DNA of 64,000 bases from Pascua guehoae (lineage: Eukaryota > Basidiomycota > Tremellomycetes > Trichosporonales > Trichosporonaceae), in contig BCJX01000001.1 in the NCBI GenBank assembly GCA_001600415.1, positions 1,735,676 through 1,799,675 on the forward strand, read 5' to 3'. The position numbers were made by a program, and so were the translations under genes. The notes below the pieces were generated by a model that ran no database searches, was not told the origin of the DNA, and was given only the letters and a program-made list of their open reading frames with translations. Position 1 is the stretch's first letter. Each line of letters begins with the position of its first letter. This document shows, piece after piece, positions 13,434 through 26,022 of the stretch.

Positions 13434-14180
13434 CGTTGGCGTTATTAGGAGGAGTTTGGGACGTTGCTCGGAACAGTATGTTCAAAAGGAGGACACCAAA
13501 GCAGCAGGTGAGGGGGTAAAAGACGACGAGAACTGCACTGATAAAGGTCGATGGTGACCAATAAATGCCCGTTGGACATGTTATATGTGTGGGAGCAGGA
13601 GATAACTGCAGTGACGGACGTTGGAGTGCGGAAGTCTCCACCACTCTCGGGGCCAGCACGCCGATGCTAAGGCACCGGGCCGACCGTCATCGACGGACAA
13701 CGCCGAGTGCTCTGCTTGTTCAGGCTGAAGTTGACCAATTGGGGTATGTGTGCAGCGCGTGCCGCGGCAACCACCGCCTCAGACCATAGTGAACGCAGGC
13801 CGCCTGCGGCCATTGGCGGCAACTACCATTCGCGGCAAACCGAGGCTCGAATCAGAACCGCTTCGAAGAGGGCGGGTGACATGGAGATTGCACCGATAGA
13901 TACCCAAGCTGAACCTGGCATGTCACTGTTGGTCTCATGGTCATAAGCTGCTCATCCACTGTACCGAGGCCCGAGGCTGGCCATCGATCCATCGAGAACC
14001 ACAAGATGTTGACATGACATCTGCAGGGTCAGCAAGCCCGGCGTGGCGCTGCCAAGGGGACTAGAGTCAAACGGCCAAGAGCCAAGACGACCAGCCTCGG
14101 GACGCTAACACAAAGTGAGTGCAAGTAATCGGATAAACGACGTTCAGCTCCAGCAGAGTGTCTGTGCATGTACGTGTGCT

Positions 14181-14194
14181 CCCCCCCCCCCCCC
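14181..14194. repeat. Poly-C run (14 C)
   Basis: An uninterrupted run of C on the plus strand in the glucanase upstream region. Such runs are prone to length error in sequencing and to slippage. Confidence 0.9.
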
Positions 14195-14720
14195 TGCACC
14201 TGCATGCGTGTGTATCCCTGCACTAAATTACTGACGCGACTGATTTTAGCTTGGCACACGTCCAACCGTCGACGATTCCGGGCAGCTCCGCAGTGTGGTC
14301 CGCACTTCTGTCCATGGTCGGCTGGTCCACCTTTCTTGTTGCCTGGAACCCAGTCCCTTGGCGTGTTTTATTTCTGCAGCCACAGTCAACCTGCCTGCAA
14401 TGTTCAGCCACCAGCGCGCGTCAACCTACCCTGGCCCACCCACATGGGCGCGCTTGGGTTTCAGGCACTGTCATGTCCGACATGCAGGGCTCCTCTCGGT
14501 GTCTAACTCTGTATTAATCGCGTTCCCATCGCGATCTGAGAACCACCAACACTTGCTTGGCCACTTGTCATCACCTCTGCAACACCCCAGGGTACCAGGG
14601 TAAGGCTCTCTGGCGCATCCTCCCCCGCCAATCTCCACAGGCCTGGGCTGCAGTGGCGCGGTGGCCCAGTGTGTGGAGACTGTTATGGGCTAGCGGTCTA
14701 GTTTCACTTTGGTCGTGTAC

Positions 14721-14740
14721 GTGTGTGTGTGTGTGTGTGT
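14721..14740. repeat. (GT)10 microsatellite
   Basis: Ten GT dinucleotides in a row, about 0.5 kb 5' of the glucanase start. Confidence 0.95.
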
Positions 14741-15040
14741 TGGTGCGCTCGACGTTTGCGCCTTGGTCCTGCATTGCGCCAAACGCCAAACTCTGGTCTT
14801 GTTTACAATGCCCTGTGTGTACCCGGTATGCACCAACGCGTCGTCATCGCACTACCCCACCCCCCATCCCCGTTGGCCAGTTGGCATTGTTGGCTGCAAT
14901 GGTACCCTTTGTGACGCCTGCGTAGCCGGGAAGGCGTGTCCTTGGCACTGGCGCCGTCTTGGCCCCGCATCACAAACGCTTGCTTGCTTGTTTGCCTGCC
15001 TTCCTTACTTGCTAGCGCTTGCTCCGTTTTAGACGGCAGG

Positions 15041-15048
15041 TATATTAA
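15041..15048 (+). promoter_or_regulatory. TATA-like element of exo-glucanase gene
   Basis: TATATTAA lies 167 nt before the ATG and directly 5' of a 130-nt pyrimidine-rich tract (about 15,060-15,195). That arrangement is common in strongly expressed fungal genes, with transcription starting in or after the CT tract. This is inference from position. Confidence 0.45.
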
Positions 15049-15214
15049 CCTCACCCCAACGTCTACTTTGTCTTTTCATCACCCTCTCCTCCTCACCCTC
15101 TTCCTCACTCTCTTCTTCTCTAATCCCTTCTCTTCCTCTTCGTCTCTTGTACCGACCCCCACCCCACCTCTTCCCCCCTCGTCACCACTTCCTTCCCCCC
15201 TTCCCTAAATCAGC

Positions 15215-17047
<1,833 letters not shown>

Positions 17048-17534
17048 GAGGTGTACGACTGCGGCGCGCATTAGTAATTAGAGCAGCCTAAATTGGCCCA
17101 CTGCGCCTAGATGTAGAACCACCAACTGACGAGATACCTTGCCATACTATACATGCTCTTTGTAGCACATGCGATGCTATCAGTGATAATATCAACATGG
17201 GTGGTAGAATTGTGAAGGCCTTGATACCCCGGCACAGACTCGGTTGCAGAAGCGCTCACTTCCCAGTAGGGCCACGAAATGAACTCCTTGACCTGTTTGG
17301 CCGATGCCCTTCAGTTGTGACCTGACAGGGGCCCCCTTCAAGCCGGCATTTGGTAGGACTCCGATGGACTCCAACCCCAAATGGAACGTGAAGGGCTAGA
17401 GTGGGTCACATCAACCAAGACATCGCGTTACACGAGTATCCTTGACTTATAAACAATTGAGCTCTCGGACAGCTTGATCACACCATCAAGCGGCACGGTG
17501 TACATATCATGTGTCTCTAACATCTTCTTATACT
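17048..17534. other. Convergent intergenic spacer
   Basis: 487 nt between the glucanase stop and the Paf1 stop. It should contain both 3' UTRs. No gene or repeat was recognised. Confidence 0.55.
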
Positions 17535-19311
17535 CTACTCGTCATCATCCTCATCATCCTGAAGCTCGTGCCTCTCCTCTGCAGCCAGCTCACGACGCCC
17601 CCGGCCGACATCGGCATCCACCTCACCCCGGGCCCTTCGCACCTCGTCGGCGGGCCAGTGTGGGTCCGTAATCTGCTCGGCGCGCTCGGCCGCATTCGCC
17701 GCCTCGTCGGCGTCGGGCTCGCGGAACGCGACGCGCACCTTGTCCCACGTGTCCTCGCGCGCCTCGGTATCGGTCGTGCGCTTGGCGCGCGTCTTGCGCA
17801 GCTGCGTGCGCATCGTAATCTCCTTAAAGTAGACGCCCTTGCGCTTCTTGCGTGCCGGGCCGCCGTCTTCGTCGTCGCCAAACATGTCGTCGACGTCGTC
17901 GTCGTCTTGTTCGCGGAATGTGATGAGGATTTCTTTCTGGGGCGGTTGCTGCGAGACGACTTCGTATGTGCGTATCCTGTCGAAGGGGACGTTCTGGGTG
18001 TAAGTATGTTGTCCGCAGTAGATGCTGGAAAGGTTAAGTGAAGATGGTCGGCGGCCATTGTGCAATCTGGCAGCTGTGTTCTCGTCCTGAAATGGGCCAC
18101 TACCGTGGGCTCAGGAAAGACCTCGACACCCTACAAGAACATGCGCTGGTTCAAAGACACCTCAAACCTTCTAGGCAACTTCGATCGTCCCCACACCCCA
18201 CACCTCACACCCCTCTCCCATCCAGTACCCCTGGCAGAGATTCTCAACAGTGTCCCATCGGCTGCAGACAACTCGAAGGCGATCCACACAACCTCGTCTC
18301 CCGCTTCGCTCATGCCTCCACGACTCACCGGGAAGATCTCGTCCACCGTCTCGTTATCCGCATCATAGTTCTCCCGCAGGCGCTGGACCGTCTCGTCGTC
18401 GTGGGGGTTCTCGTACATTTCCTCGAGGCGGCCGAGATCGTCTTCGCGTGGCAAAAAGTACTGGACCATCTGCTGGTCGTCGTCGTACGAGGGGCGCATG
18501 ACGGCGCGCTCGAGCCGCTGCCGTGATGCCTGGCCGGTTGGGTTGGCTGCTGTGGCGGCCGATGGCCTGTCGGGAAACTTGAAGATGATGTACGAGTTGC
18601 CCCACGCCTCGTCGTCGGGGAGAATGTCGTAGCTCTCGACGACGCGCAGGTGTTTCCGCTTGGCATCTGGGTGCCGCATGCCCTCGATGGGCTGGGCCTT
18701 GACGTCCCTAAACGTCTTTTCAATGGCCAGGATCTGCGCGGCTTCCGAGCAGTCGACCACCTCGGCTCTGCCTCGTTAGCCAGCGGTATCTCTCTTTGTC
18801 GGATATGGAGCCGTGGCATCCCTCCACGCGCGCACTCACTTTTGTGCGGCAATCGCCTCGCGCCGTCGTGTCGCGCCCTCCCTACGCTGGATGTACGACG
18901 AGTTGCGCATCCACGACACGTCCTGCGACGGCTTTGCAGTGTCTGCGCTCCCGAGGATGCGCAGCGGCGTGCACAGGTCCTGGTCGGCGGTATCGAGGCG
19001 CGACAGGTCCGGGTTGGGAAGTGGGTTGAGTGCCCCGTCGTCTCCGTCCCACACGCCCTCAAAGGCATTCAGGTCGATGGGCATGCCCATCTCCACGTCG
19101 AGGAGCATGGGCAGCGGCGTCGACGACGCCAGCTGCGACAGGTAGCTTGGCTCGCCGAGCCGTCCGATCTCCGTGTTCACATTGACGAGCTTGGGCGGGA
19201 ACGGCGGCTCGGGTAGTGGGTTCTCGAACCGCACGCGCACCAGGAGGTCGGCCTTGCTGGAATGTCAGTGTACGGGTCGCCGGCGGGTTGGACTTACGAC
19301 GACTTGGACAT
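17535..19311 (-). CDS. PAF1: Paf1, RNA polymerase II-associated elongation factor
   Basis: Scaffold subunit of the Paf1 complex (Paf1, Ctr9, Cdc73, Rtf1, Leo1), which travels with RNA polymerase II and promotes histone H2B ubiquitination and H3 methylation. The start is the ATG at 19,311 (MSKSS, a very short first exon before an intron). Conserved N-terminal Paf1 features follow: LLVRVRFENPLPEPPFPPKL, LPMLLDVEMGMPIDLNAF, and WMRNSSYIQRREGATRRR. The central exon carries VRRFEVS-like sequence and AAQILAIEKTFRDVKAQPIE, also typical. The C-terminal exon has FDRIRTYEVVSQQPP, a basic patch KKRKG, then a long acidic tail ending DDEDDDE. Introns lie near 19,300-19,260, 18,835-18,775 and 18,130-18,030. 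All parts expected of the family are present. Confidence 0.92.
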
Positions 19312-19778
19312 TGTGGATGGTGTAGAGTGGGCTATAGTCTGTCACCGATTGATTGTTGAGTGGTAGCGTTTGAAACAATGGACAATCACAATGGTGGTCT
19401 GGTGGATTGGCGGAACCAAATTCCACGTGGTCTGGCGTAGTGACGAGTGACCGACCTGGGTTCCGATCTCGGCGACATGAACATGAGAAAACCCTGGGAT
19501 GCGGGGCATCTCTTCCCGATCATAGGCGACATTCTCCACTCCGCAAGTAGCGCAAAGGAGTGTTTAGGAGCCCACCAAGGCTATCAAGGGGAGCAACAGC
19601 GGGTCCCCCGGGTACAAATCCACCCCCCCTCGGGAATCAGATTGATCATTGATGAGACAATACAAATTAAGCGTAGACCGCAAGCGGCGTCGGAAACCGG
19701 ATGCGGGGCGGAACGGGGTCGGTCGCGCAATCGACGGATGACGCCTAGAGCGTCCGACATGGGCATGACACTGATACA

Positions 19779-19784
19779 TATAAA
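19779..19784 (+). promoter_or_regulatory. TATA box of leucine-zipper gene
   Basis: TATAAA at 233-238 nt before the chosen ATG, followed by a CT-rich leader with a long T run. Position and context support a core promoter. Confidence 0.5.
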
Positions 19785-19928
19785 CAAGAGACGGTTTGCA
19801 TCGGGCCCCGAATCCTGCATCTCGCCTTTCTCTCTCCCCCCACATACACGCTTTTCTCTCTTGACGAAAACTCACACCGCTCACTCCACATCGACATCTC
19901 GAACAGCGACGTGTTCCTCGTCTCGAAC

Positions 19929-19946
19929 TTTTTTTTTTTTTTTTTT
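19929..19946 (+). repeat. Poly-T run (18 T)
   Basis: Homopolymer in the probable 5' leader of the leucine-zipper gene. In the minus direction it is a poly-A, a possible nucleosome-excluding tract for the divergent promoter. Confidence 0.9.
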
Positions 19947-20016
19947 TCTTTACCCGCCTACGCACCCACGACCCCGCTCTTGTTCAGGGCCGCCCCTCTT
20001 GTCCTCTCCACCCGTC

Positions 20017-20826
20017 ATGACTTTTGCACGCACGTCTTGCCGAGTCGAACCCGGCGGTTCGGCATCTGGCGGCCCGTCCACCACCGCCACTGCCAGCCCC
20101 TTTGAAACGTCATTCGACGCCGCGCGCCCCCTGTCGCCCACGAGCTGCGTGTCTGAGCGCGAGGCGGTCGAGGAAGACGCGTCGTTTATCGCATACCACC
20201 AGGCGGCCAACCACTACTCGTGGCTCATGAACCAAGCCTCGGGGCCCAGCACGCTGCCATCCCCGCCCGCGAGCGAGATCGGCGACGACGACGATGCGGC
20301 ATCAGACGGCGACTCGGACATGGACGAAATGGACGAGCTCGAGACGGCGCGCGACGAGTGGCACGCGACCTACGCCGCCTATCTCCGTATCCGAGAACGC
20401 AACCAGCACGCCGCCGAGCTCCGCCGCCTCGGCGACACGGTCTCGGCCGAGCTGTGCGACGAGGTCCGCCGCCTCCGCGACGAAAACGCCCGTCTCGCCC
20501 AGGAGAATGCTCGCCTGTGCGCAGAGATCCGCAACCTCGGCGCGAGCATGACCAGGATTCAGGGCGTCGGCGAGCGACAGTTCCCGTACCCGCAACCGCA
20601 ACCGCAACCGCAACCGCACCCGCCACAGCCACAGCCGGCCTACTTTGGCGCTCCATCACAGGCGATCGCGACCCACTTTGGCCCACCATCACAGCATTCG
20701 TGCTATGGCCCACCACCATCACAGGCAGCCTGCGCAAAGTTTACGTCGCCCGCCGTCTGGTCGTCACCGACGCCCCTCTGGGAACAGGTCGCCGCTTGGG
20801 ACAGGCAGCAGGCGACGAAGGGGTAG
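20017..20826 (+). CDS. Leucine-zipper protein with degenerate bZIP-like basic region
   Basis: A single-exon 269-residue protein that I do not recognise as a named family. The ATG at 20,017 (MTFARTSCRVEPGG) is chosen because the frame upstream is leader-like. An acidic region (about residues 85-110) precedes RIRERNQHAAELRR, which has the N-x2-AA-x2-RR pattern of a bZIP basic region starting at N129. Five leucines follow at exact seven-residue steps (L146, L153, L160, L167, L174; RRLRDENARLAQENARL), a textbook zipper. The first zipper leucine is one residue closer to the basic region than in canonical bZIP proteins, and few basic residues precede N129. The C-terminus is rich in Pro and Gln, with repeated PQ pairs, as in activation domains. 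It may be a divergent transcription factor or only a coiled-coil protein. Confidence 0.7.
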   Translation: MTFARTSCRVEPGGSASGGPSTTATASPFETSFDAARPLSPTSCVSEREAVEEDASFIAYHQAANHYSWLMNQASGPSTLPSPPASEIGDDDDAASDGDSDMDEMDELETARDEWHATYAAYLRIRERNQHAAELRRLGDTVSAELCDEVRRLRDENARLAQENARLCAEIRNLGASMTRIQGVGERQFPYPQPQPQPQPHPPQPQPAYFGAPSQAIATHFGPPSQHSCYGPPPSQAACAKFTSPAVWSSPTPLWEQVAAWDRQQATKG

Positions 20827-21760
20827 AGGCCATGTGGAGGGTCATAGGCTTATAATGTATCTATCCACATCGCATCCAGCGTGTTTCATAATCTTTGTCT
20901 CAACCGCAACCAGCAAGAGTACTAACCCGAGGACTTGTGGTGCCGTATCAAAAACAGCGCAATGAAACCAAGGAACATAGAGCGCACGGTCCTAAACCGC
21001 CATCAGGACATGAACAAGATTCGCACTACAAATGTCCAGATGGAATGACAGACAAAGGATTCACATCTGAACCGCAGCTATTGGTCGTCGTCTTGCCCAG
21101 TGATTCGTCATGGGCGTTCACAATGTGTAACAAGATGTGTCTCCCACGACGGCACACTTCCGATACACCCATGGCGCGTTATCTGAACTGTGACCTGGAT
21201 CGCCTACACGCCAGTAGGTATCCCTACTGTACTGTGGCGGAGAGTAACTGCTGCTGCACGCTCCCTAGACAGATTTCCAGAATACCCACACTTGGTCGAT
21301 GACGAATACTCCAACCGGGATACTCCAGTTGGGTACCGCTCGAGTTGGCCCAGTTGTATCATTAGTGACAGAGCAAGTTGGAGCCTCGGAGTTAGAGCCA
21401 ATCATGACGAGACGGTCCACTAGGCGACGATCCGGCTCGTCAGAAGCAGTGGCCAGTGGCCAGCCGTGCAGCTGTGCAGCCGTACTTGGAGATGGATATG
21501 GATATGCTGTTGCTCCTTCAGTTCAGGACTAGTTTATCGCTATTCCCTTGTCCCGGGGCCAGGAGTTCATTGCCTTGGGGGCTGCTGCCCAGCCGGGACA
21601 GGTGCAGGTTCTGGGGTTGTTTGCATTGTGCTGCCACGCCGCATGTGGCCGGTTTCGAGAGGGGCGGCGGGGCGACCTGCCTTCATAAAGCCCCCTGCTC
21701 CCAATTCTTTCAAGGCAGCGTACCGAAATCATAGCCTCTCACAATGTGTCCCCTCATATA

Positions 21761-21899
21761 CAGAGGGTGTCAAAAAGGAACGAGTAATGGCGCAGGGCGA
21801 GACTGGCGGCCTCTTGCAAGGTCTGTATGTCTGCAGCAGCTCAACATCTGCATGCCTCGGCATCCCTGCGCCTTACTCGTTCCTTTTTGACAGCCTCTG
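21761..21899. mobile_element. MITE, Tc1/mariner-like (TA target duplication)
   Basis: The two ends form inverted repeats of about 37 bp: CAGAGGGTGTCAAAAAGGAA at 21,761 and its complement at 21,899 leftwards, continuing through a GCGCAGGG segment. I count one mismatch and one single-base bulge. The internal part is only about 64 nt and has no ORF. TA dinucleotides flank both sides (21,759-21,760 and 21,900-21,901), the duplication made by Tc1/mariner transposases. The TIR start CAG..., with CAAAAAG inside, resembles that superfamily. Size and lack of coding capacity make it a non-autonomous MITE. As RNA it would fold into a long hairpin. Confidence 0.7.
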
Positions 21900-21917
21900 T
21901 ATGTTTGCTCTGCTTCG

Positions 21918-21940
21918 GCACAGGTTCATTGAACCTGTGC
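21918..21940. repeat. Perfect palindrome, 11-bp arms with 1-nt centre
   Basis: GCACAGGTTCA, then T, then its exact complement TGAACCTGTGC. It lies 18 nt right of the MITE. It may be a cruciform-prone site, part of a larger element, or a dimeric protein site. Confidence 0.85.
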
Positions 21941-22630
21941 TGCGCTGTTGTTGTTCATGGTTTTCTTTTTTTTTACGTTCGTCTCTGCCTTTCCCCCACG
22001 CCTGGTCTGTGTCTGCAGGCCTGGTTGTAGACCTCTGTCACGCATCCTCCCCCGTTGGCTCATCAAGATGTTGCCTCTTTGGTTCATCATCTTTAAGGTG
22101 CTGGTGTCGCCCAGGACCCAAGACGAGAGGTGATCAGCGAGCCGGCGCCCGTCGTGGCTGTGGTCCTGCGCTGGGCAGCTGGGTAGCTGGGCACCCACTT
22201 AGTAGCTTAGTACAGTAACAAGTCGTGCACGTGGACAAGTTGGGGCAGCTGACCCATGACCAGCGTCCCAGCGCCACTCGCGCGCCATTGCGCCACATGC
22301 CTAGTCTGCCATCGTGCTCGACCCGCTCGACCTTGGATCTCGTGACCAAATGTTGTGCCTATCTTATCTGTTTCCTCTGATATCAGGCGGCACAGGAGAC
22401 ATGACAACGTCAGTTCGAAAGCGAGCCCACCCGCGTCTGCTACCTGCTGCGTGCTGCAAATTAACCCCTTTAAATGCAAATGTGCAAACACTAATATACG
22501 CTTCGACACATGCAACCCTACGCCCAAGCAAAACAAACAAAAGATCACAATGATGATAATGTAGTGCTGCTCGACTTCTTCTTCACCTCTGCGCTTCTTC
22601 TTGTCTACAATGATGCCTCGCTCCTTCCAC

Positions 22631-25600
22631 TCAGCTCCCTCCAAGACTCCCCCTCACGCGCAGAGATGGCTTCGCCTGGTCACTCCGTGCCAGCGGGCGA
22701 CCGCTCTCGCCGTCGTTTGGCCCTCGGCGCTTCTTAAAGCTCGCTCGCTTGGTAAGCCCGACCGAGCCATCCCCTTCGCCAAGACGCAGCTCGTTGATCG
22801 CTTGGTCGTGCAGCCGTATGTCCGCCTCGAGGTCGGCCGTGCTGGGCTTTCGCTTTGGGTGCGACTCATCGCCTGTGCCAATACTGCTCTCCGTGGTTGA
22901 ACGGCGCGGGAGTGGCGGTGGCGGCTCATCGATCCCACTAACCCCTGCCGAGGGGGTGCTCTCTGCCAACGAGCGGCGGGATCCGTGGTCAGCCGACGAG
23001 TCGGGCGTTGACGCAGACATGCCACGCTGGCGCCACGACTCCTTGTCGATCAAGGCCAGGTAGTGGGCGATGATGGCACGGTGAACAAAGACGTATTGCC
23101 GCAGACTCTGGACAAGACTCATCCGCTGTACGCGCATGCCCTCGAGCACCTCGACGATCGGGTCGCGCATTGCACTCAGTGGAGTTGGGAGGCCATGCAC
23201 GGCGTTGCTTTGCGTCACTGGGCGGGGCCGGCTCGAGTCAAAGGCCTGAGACGCGTTGTTCGTCGATGAAACCGTTGTGACGGTCGCGTGGGAGACAGAG
23301 TCAACGTCCATGGGGTTGGACCGTTCTTCTGATGGTCTTGCCAACGGAAAGGACAAGTCATCACTCTTCGGCATGATAAACGAAAGCGCCTGGCTCTGCT
23401 CGACGAGCGCCTTGCGCGACTGGACCGCGCCAGCCATACCCAAGGCCAAACGGCGCTCACGGCGGAGACCGTCCGCGATGGCGTCGACGAGAATGTAGCT
23501 GCCCGTACGGCCAACACCAGCCGAACAGTGCACGAGCACGGGCGGCACGGTGCAACGATCGTCGCCTTCGGCACAGGCGCACTGTTTAGCAATGACCTCA
23601 TCAATCTCGCCCATGAGGTCAAGAAGTACGTCGGGTACCTCGGGCACATCGAAATCGGGCCATGAGACGCATTGAACCTGGGTAATGACGCGTGGTGGCT
23701 GATCGGGGTGCTGGGCGTGCGAGAGGTGGAAGACACGCTTGATGCTGCCCGAAGCAGCAGCAGAGCTCGTTGGGGGAGGGTGCGAAGCAGCGCCAAAATC
23801 GAAGCCTGTCGCAGCTGGCTCCACCTTGTCGTCACCACCAGTCTGAGACACGAGTTGCAGACGGAGATCACCGTACTGGGATTCGCACCAATAGTTGCCG
23901 CACTTGATGAGTCCGCCCTCGCTTTGCTTAGTGAGCCTGAAACAGTGTCAGCTCAACTTCTCCAGATTGGTTCGGGCCTCGCGTCACCTACATGACAATG
24001 ACTTGCACGCCCTGCTCCCACACAAGCGTCCAAAAATCCCGATAAGTGGTTGCCAGTGGCCCCTGAGTCGCAATGTATCGCCTCGTGGTCCCACGCGGCT
24101 GTACGAATGACGCATTGATGTAATCCGAGTCGTCATCCGTGAATGAGTTGAGGCGGACGCGTGCAAAGTCATATGGCCAAATATTCTTGTACCTGTTTTT
24201 TGACCCGCGCTCAACGCCAGCCGTGATCGAAAACGGAAAGTACGACGTCCTCTCCTTATCATCGGCCAACAGTCGCTCCACCTCGGCGGCCGTTCTCGCC
24301 TCGCCACAGCTGTCCTTTGCAAGTGTGTCCATGACAGTTTGCAGCCGCTTTTGCTCACCACGCTCGATGCGGTAAAATTGGTTGGCGAGAAGGTCCATGC
24401 ACTCCTTTTCTGGCATCCTGACCAAGTCGCGGAGAAACGGAGGCAGCTCATCTGCACGGCGAACAACTTCCGGACCGAGTCCCAGCGGGATGCGTTCAGT
24501 GATCCCGCCGTGGGACAGTTCAATATTTTGCCGGATATTGTCAAAAAACAGGTTGGCTGGCTGAAGCCGAGTGCGCGACGACGACGATGACGAGTCGCCA
24601 TATCGAGATGGACCAGGTTGTGCGTGTCGAGCAGGGCCAGCGCTCGTGTGGGGGAGTGCGTTGAACGGGTTGCTCCGAACCATAGGACCAGCGGTTACGG
24701 CGCCATCGCCAAAGCATTGGGTGGAGCCTGCATAATGTCAGCAAAAGTCTGACCTCTCTGTATATTCAACACTCAGTAGACTCACCCTGCTCGAAAGCCA
24801 ACCTCGGTAGCCTGCCGGTGTTCAAGAGTGGGGGAATGGCGGAAGTGCCAGAACGGCCGTCGTCCATCTCAGACCCTCCAGTCACGAGCTCGATCTCTTT
24901 GCCGTCGTCAATCGCCGCGTGGCCACCTCGGACAAACCACAGTTTGCCAGCAAACCCCTCGCGCTCAAACTTGCTCGCGAGGCCGTGGAGCACACCACCT
25001 TCGGGCGCCGATGAACTGTCCTGGTCCACTAGGATGATGTCATCCATCTCTCGCCACCGAGAAACGGCTTCCCTAGCGGTAGGACTGAGGTTTTGCAAAA
25101 GCTTGCTAATCTCGAATGTCGGTCGCCGAAGTAGAGTCGATGGCATGGATAACGAATGTGCCGATGGCAGATGTGACTCCTGGAACAAGGACGGTGTGCG
25201 AACGTCGAGGACCAGTGTCCGTTCTGCCGCCAGAAACGACGCTAGCTTGTTCACGCACATTGACTTGAGACGTGATGGCGACGAGCTGCTCGACGCTCGC
25301 CCCGACGCCAATGGACTCGAGCTGAACGCTCCACCACCCATGAGGTTGAATGAACCGTTCGGAAGCGATGCACGGCGGGCGGCAAGACTCGAGGCGGCGA
25401 GAGCAGCGGAGAACGAGGCGCCACTAATGGGCCCACTGGGCACTGGGTGTCGTCGTGGTGCCGAAGCCGTCTCTGTCATTGTGACCGTGGCCGATGACGA
25501 ACTGCCGAAGGATTTGTCATCCAGATTCAGAGAAAAGCTTCTTGGTGCTCCTCCGAGGTTGAGTTGCTCAAACGGCCGGCCCAGCTGAGGGCTGTCACGA

Positions 25601-26022
25601 GCACCTGGGGGAAACTCGACCGTCGGCGTCTGCGCGCCCGACATGGCGGCGAGCATGGTCCACGGCGACGAGGCGGGAACAGGTGACGTTTGGGGTGCCG
25701 GTCGTTGTGGGGTGGCAAAGGGTGATCGAAAGGGTGATGACGGTTGATTTGGTGGAGAGTCTGGGGAGACGGACGCAACGGGTGTGCGCAAGTCGGTAAA
25801 GGGGAAGCTTGATATACTTGTGGGTGGCATTGGTGGAGGGTTGGGGTTGTGTTTGTGCACGGCAGAGGGTGGTGGAGTATCGGGAGGAGCGACAGTGTGA
25901 TCGGTGAGAGGTGACGCCAAGGGGGTGGAGGGCGTATCGATGGTACAAAGGGCCCCACCTGGCGTTGGGTGGAGCCCGTTACCACTGGTCTTTTCGTCGT
26001 GTGCACCCACGCTGGTGTGCAT
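22631..26022 (-). CDS. PTP2: Rhodanese plus protein tyrosine phosphatase (Ptp2/Pyp1 type)
   Basis: A tyrosine phosphatase of the yeast Ptp2/Ptp3 and Pyp1/Pyp2 class, which dephosphorylates stress MAP kinases such as Hog1. Reading from the 5' end: a Ser/Pro-rich region; a rhodanese-like domain (about 25,265-24,850, LDVRTPSLFQESHLPSAH); then the PTP domain (NRYKNIWPYDFARVRL, DYINASFV, IATQGPLATTYRDFW, the WPD loop in VSWPDFDVPE, and the P-loop HCSAGVGRTG near 23,500-23,535). A low-complexity tail of about 280 residues follows to the stop at 22,631. The intron 24,790-24,728 joins EQG to STQCFGDG in frame, and another near 23,990 joins VIVM to LTKQSEGG. The 5' end is uncertain: the first in-frame ATG is at 26,022, but an intron ending near 26,014 could link to a further exon with an ATG at 26,177 or beyond. 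Confidence 0.9.

Larger units (their letters stand above)
13434..15214. promoter_or_regulatory. Long divergent promoter region: amidohydrolase / exo-glucanase
   Basis: About 1.8 kb without a supportable gene. Open frames here are short, on both strands, and low in complexity. It contains a C14 run, a (GT)10 run, and a pyrimidine-rich tract with a TATA-like box just before the glucanase. The length suggests a regulated upstream region for the cell-wall glucanase, but no specific operator is proven. Confidence 0.5.
19312..20016. promoter_or_regulatory. Divergent promoter: PAF1 / leucine-zipper gene
   Basis: About 700 nt. It holds a TATA box and a T18 run that probably sits in the 5' leader of the plus-strand gene. 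The frame of that gene stays open upstream to 19,447, but this part has no coding character (a T18 run and CT-rich leader), so it was not called coding. Confidence 0.5.
20827..22630. other. Long convergent spacer with MITE
   Basis: 1.8 kb between the stop of the zipper gene and the stop of the phosphatase gene. No coding region is supportable: open frames are short and lack introns or motifs. The notable content is a 139-bp inverted-repeat element and a perfect 11-bp palindrome 18 nt after it. Confidence 0.6.

Noticed and set aside
12172..13557. Long open frame of 461 codons opposite the M20 amidohydrolase
   Set aside because: It is the antisense shadow of a strongly conserved gene in GC-rich DNA, shows no domain, and crosses the introns of the real gene.
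20030..20065. GTCGAACCCGGCGG, resembling a tRNA T arm
   Set aside because: It lies inside the coding exon of the zipper gene, and no acceptor or anticodon arm can be formed around it.
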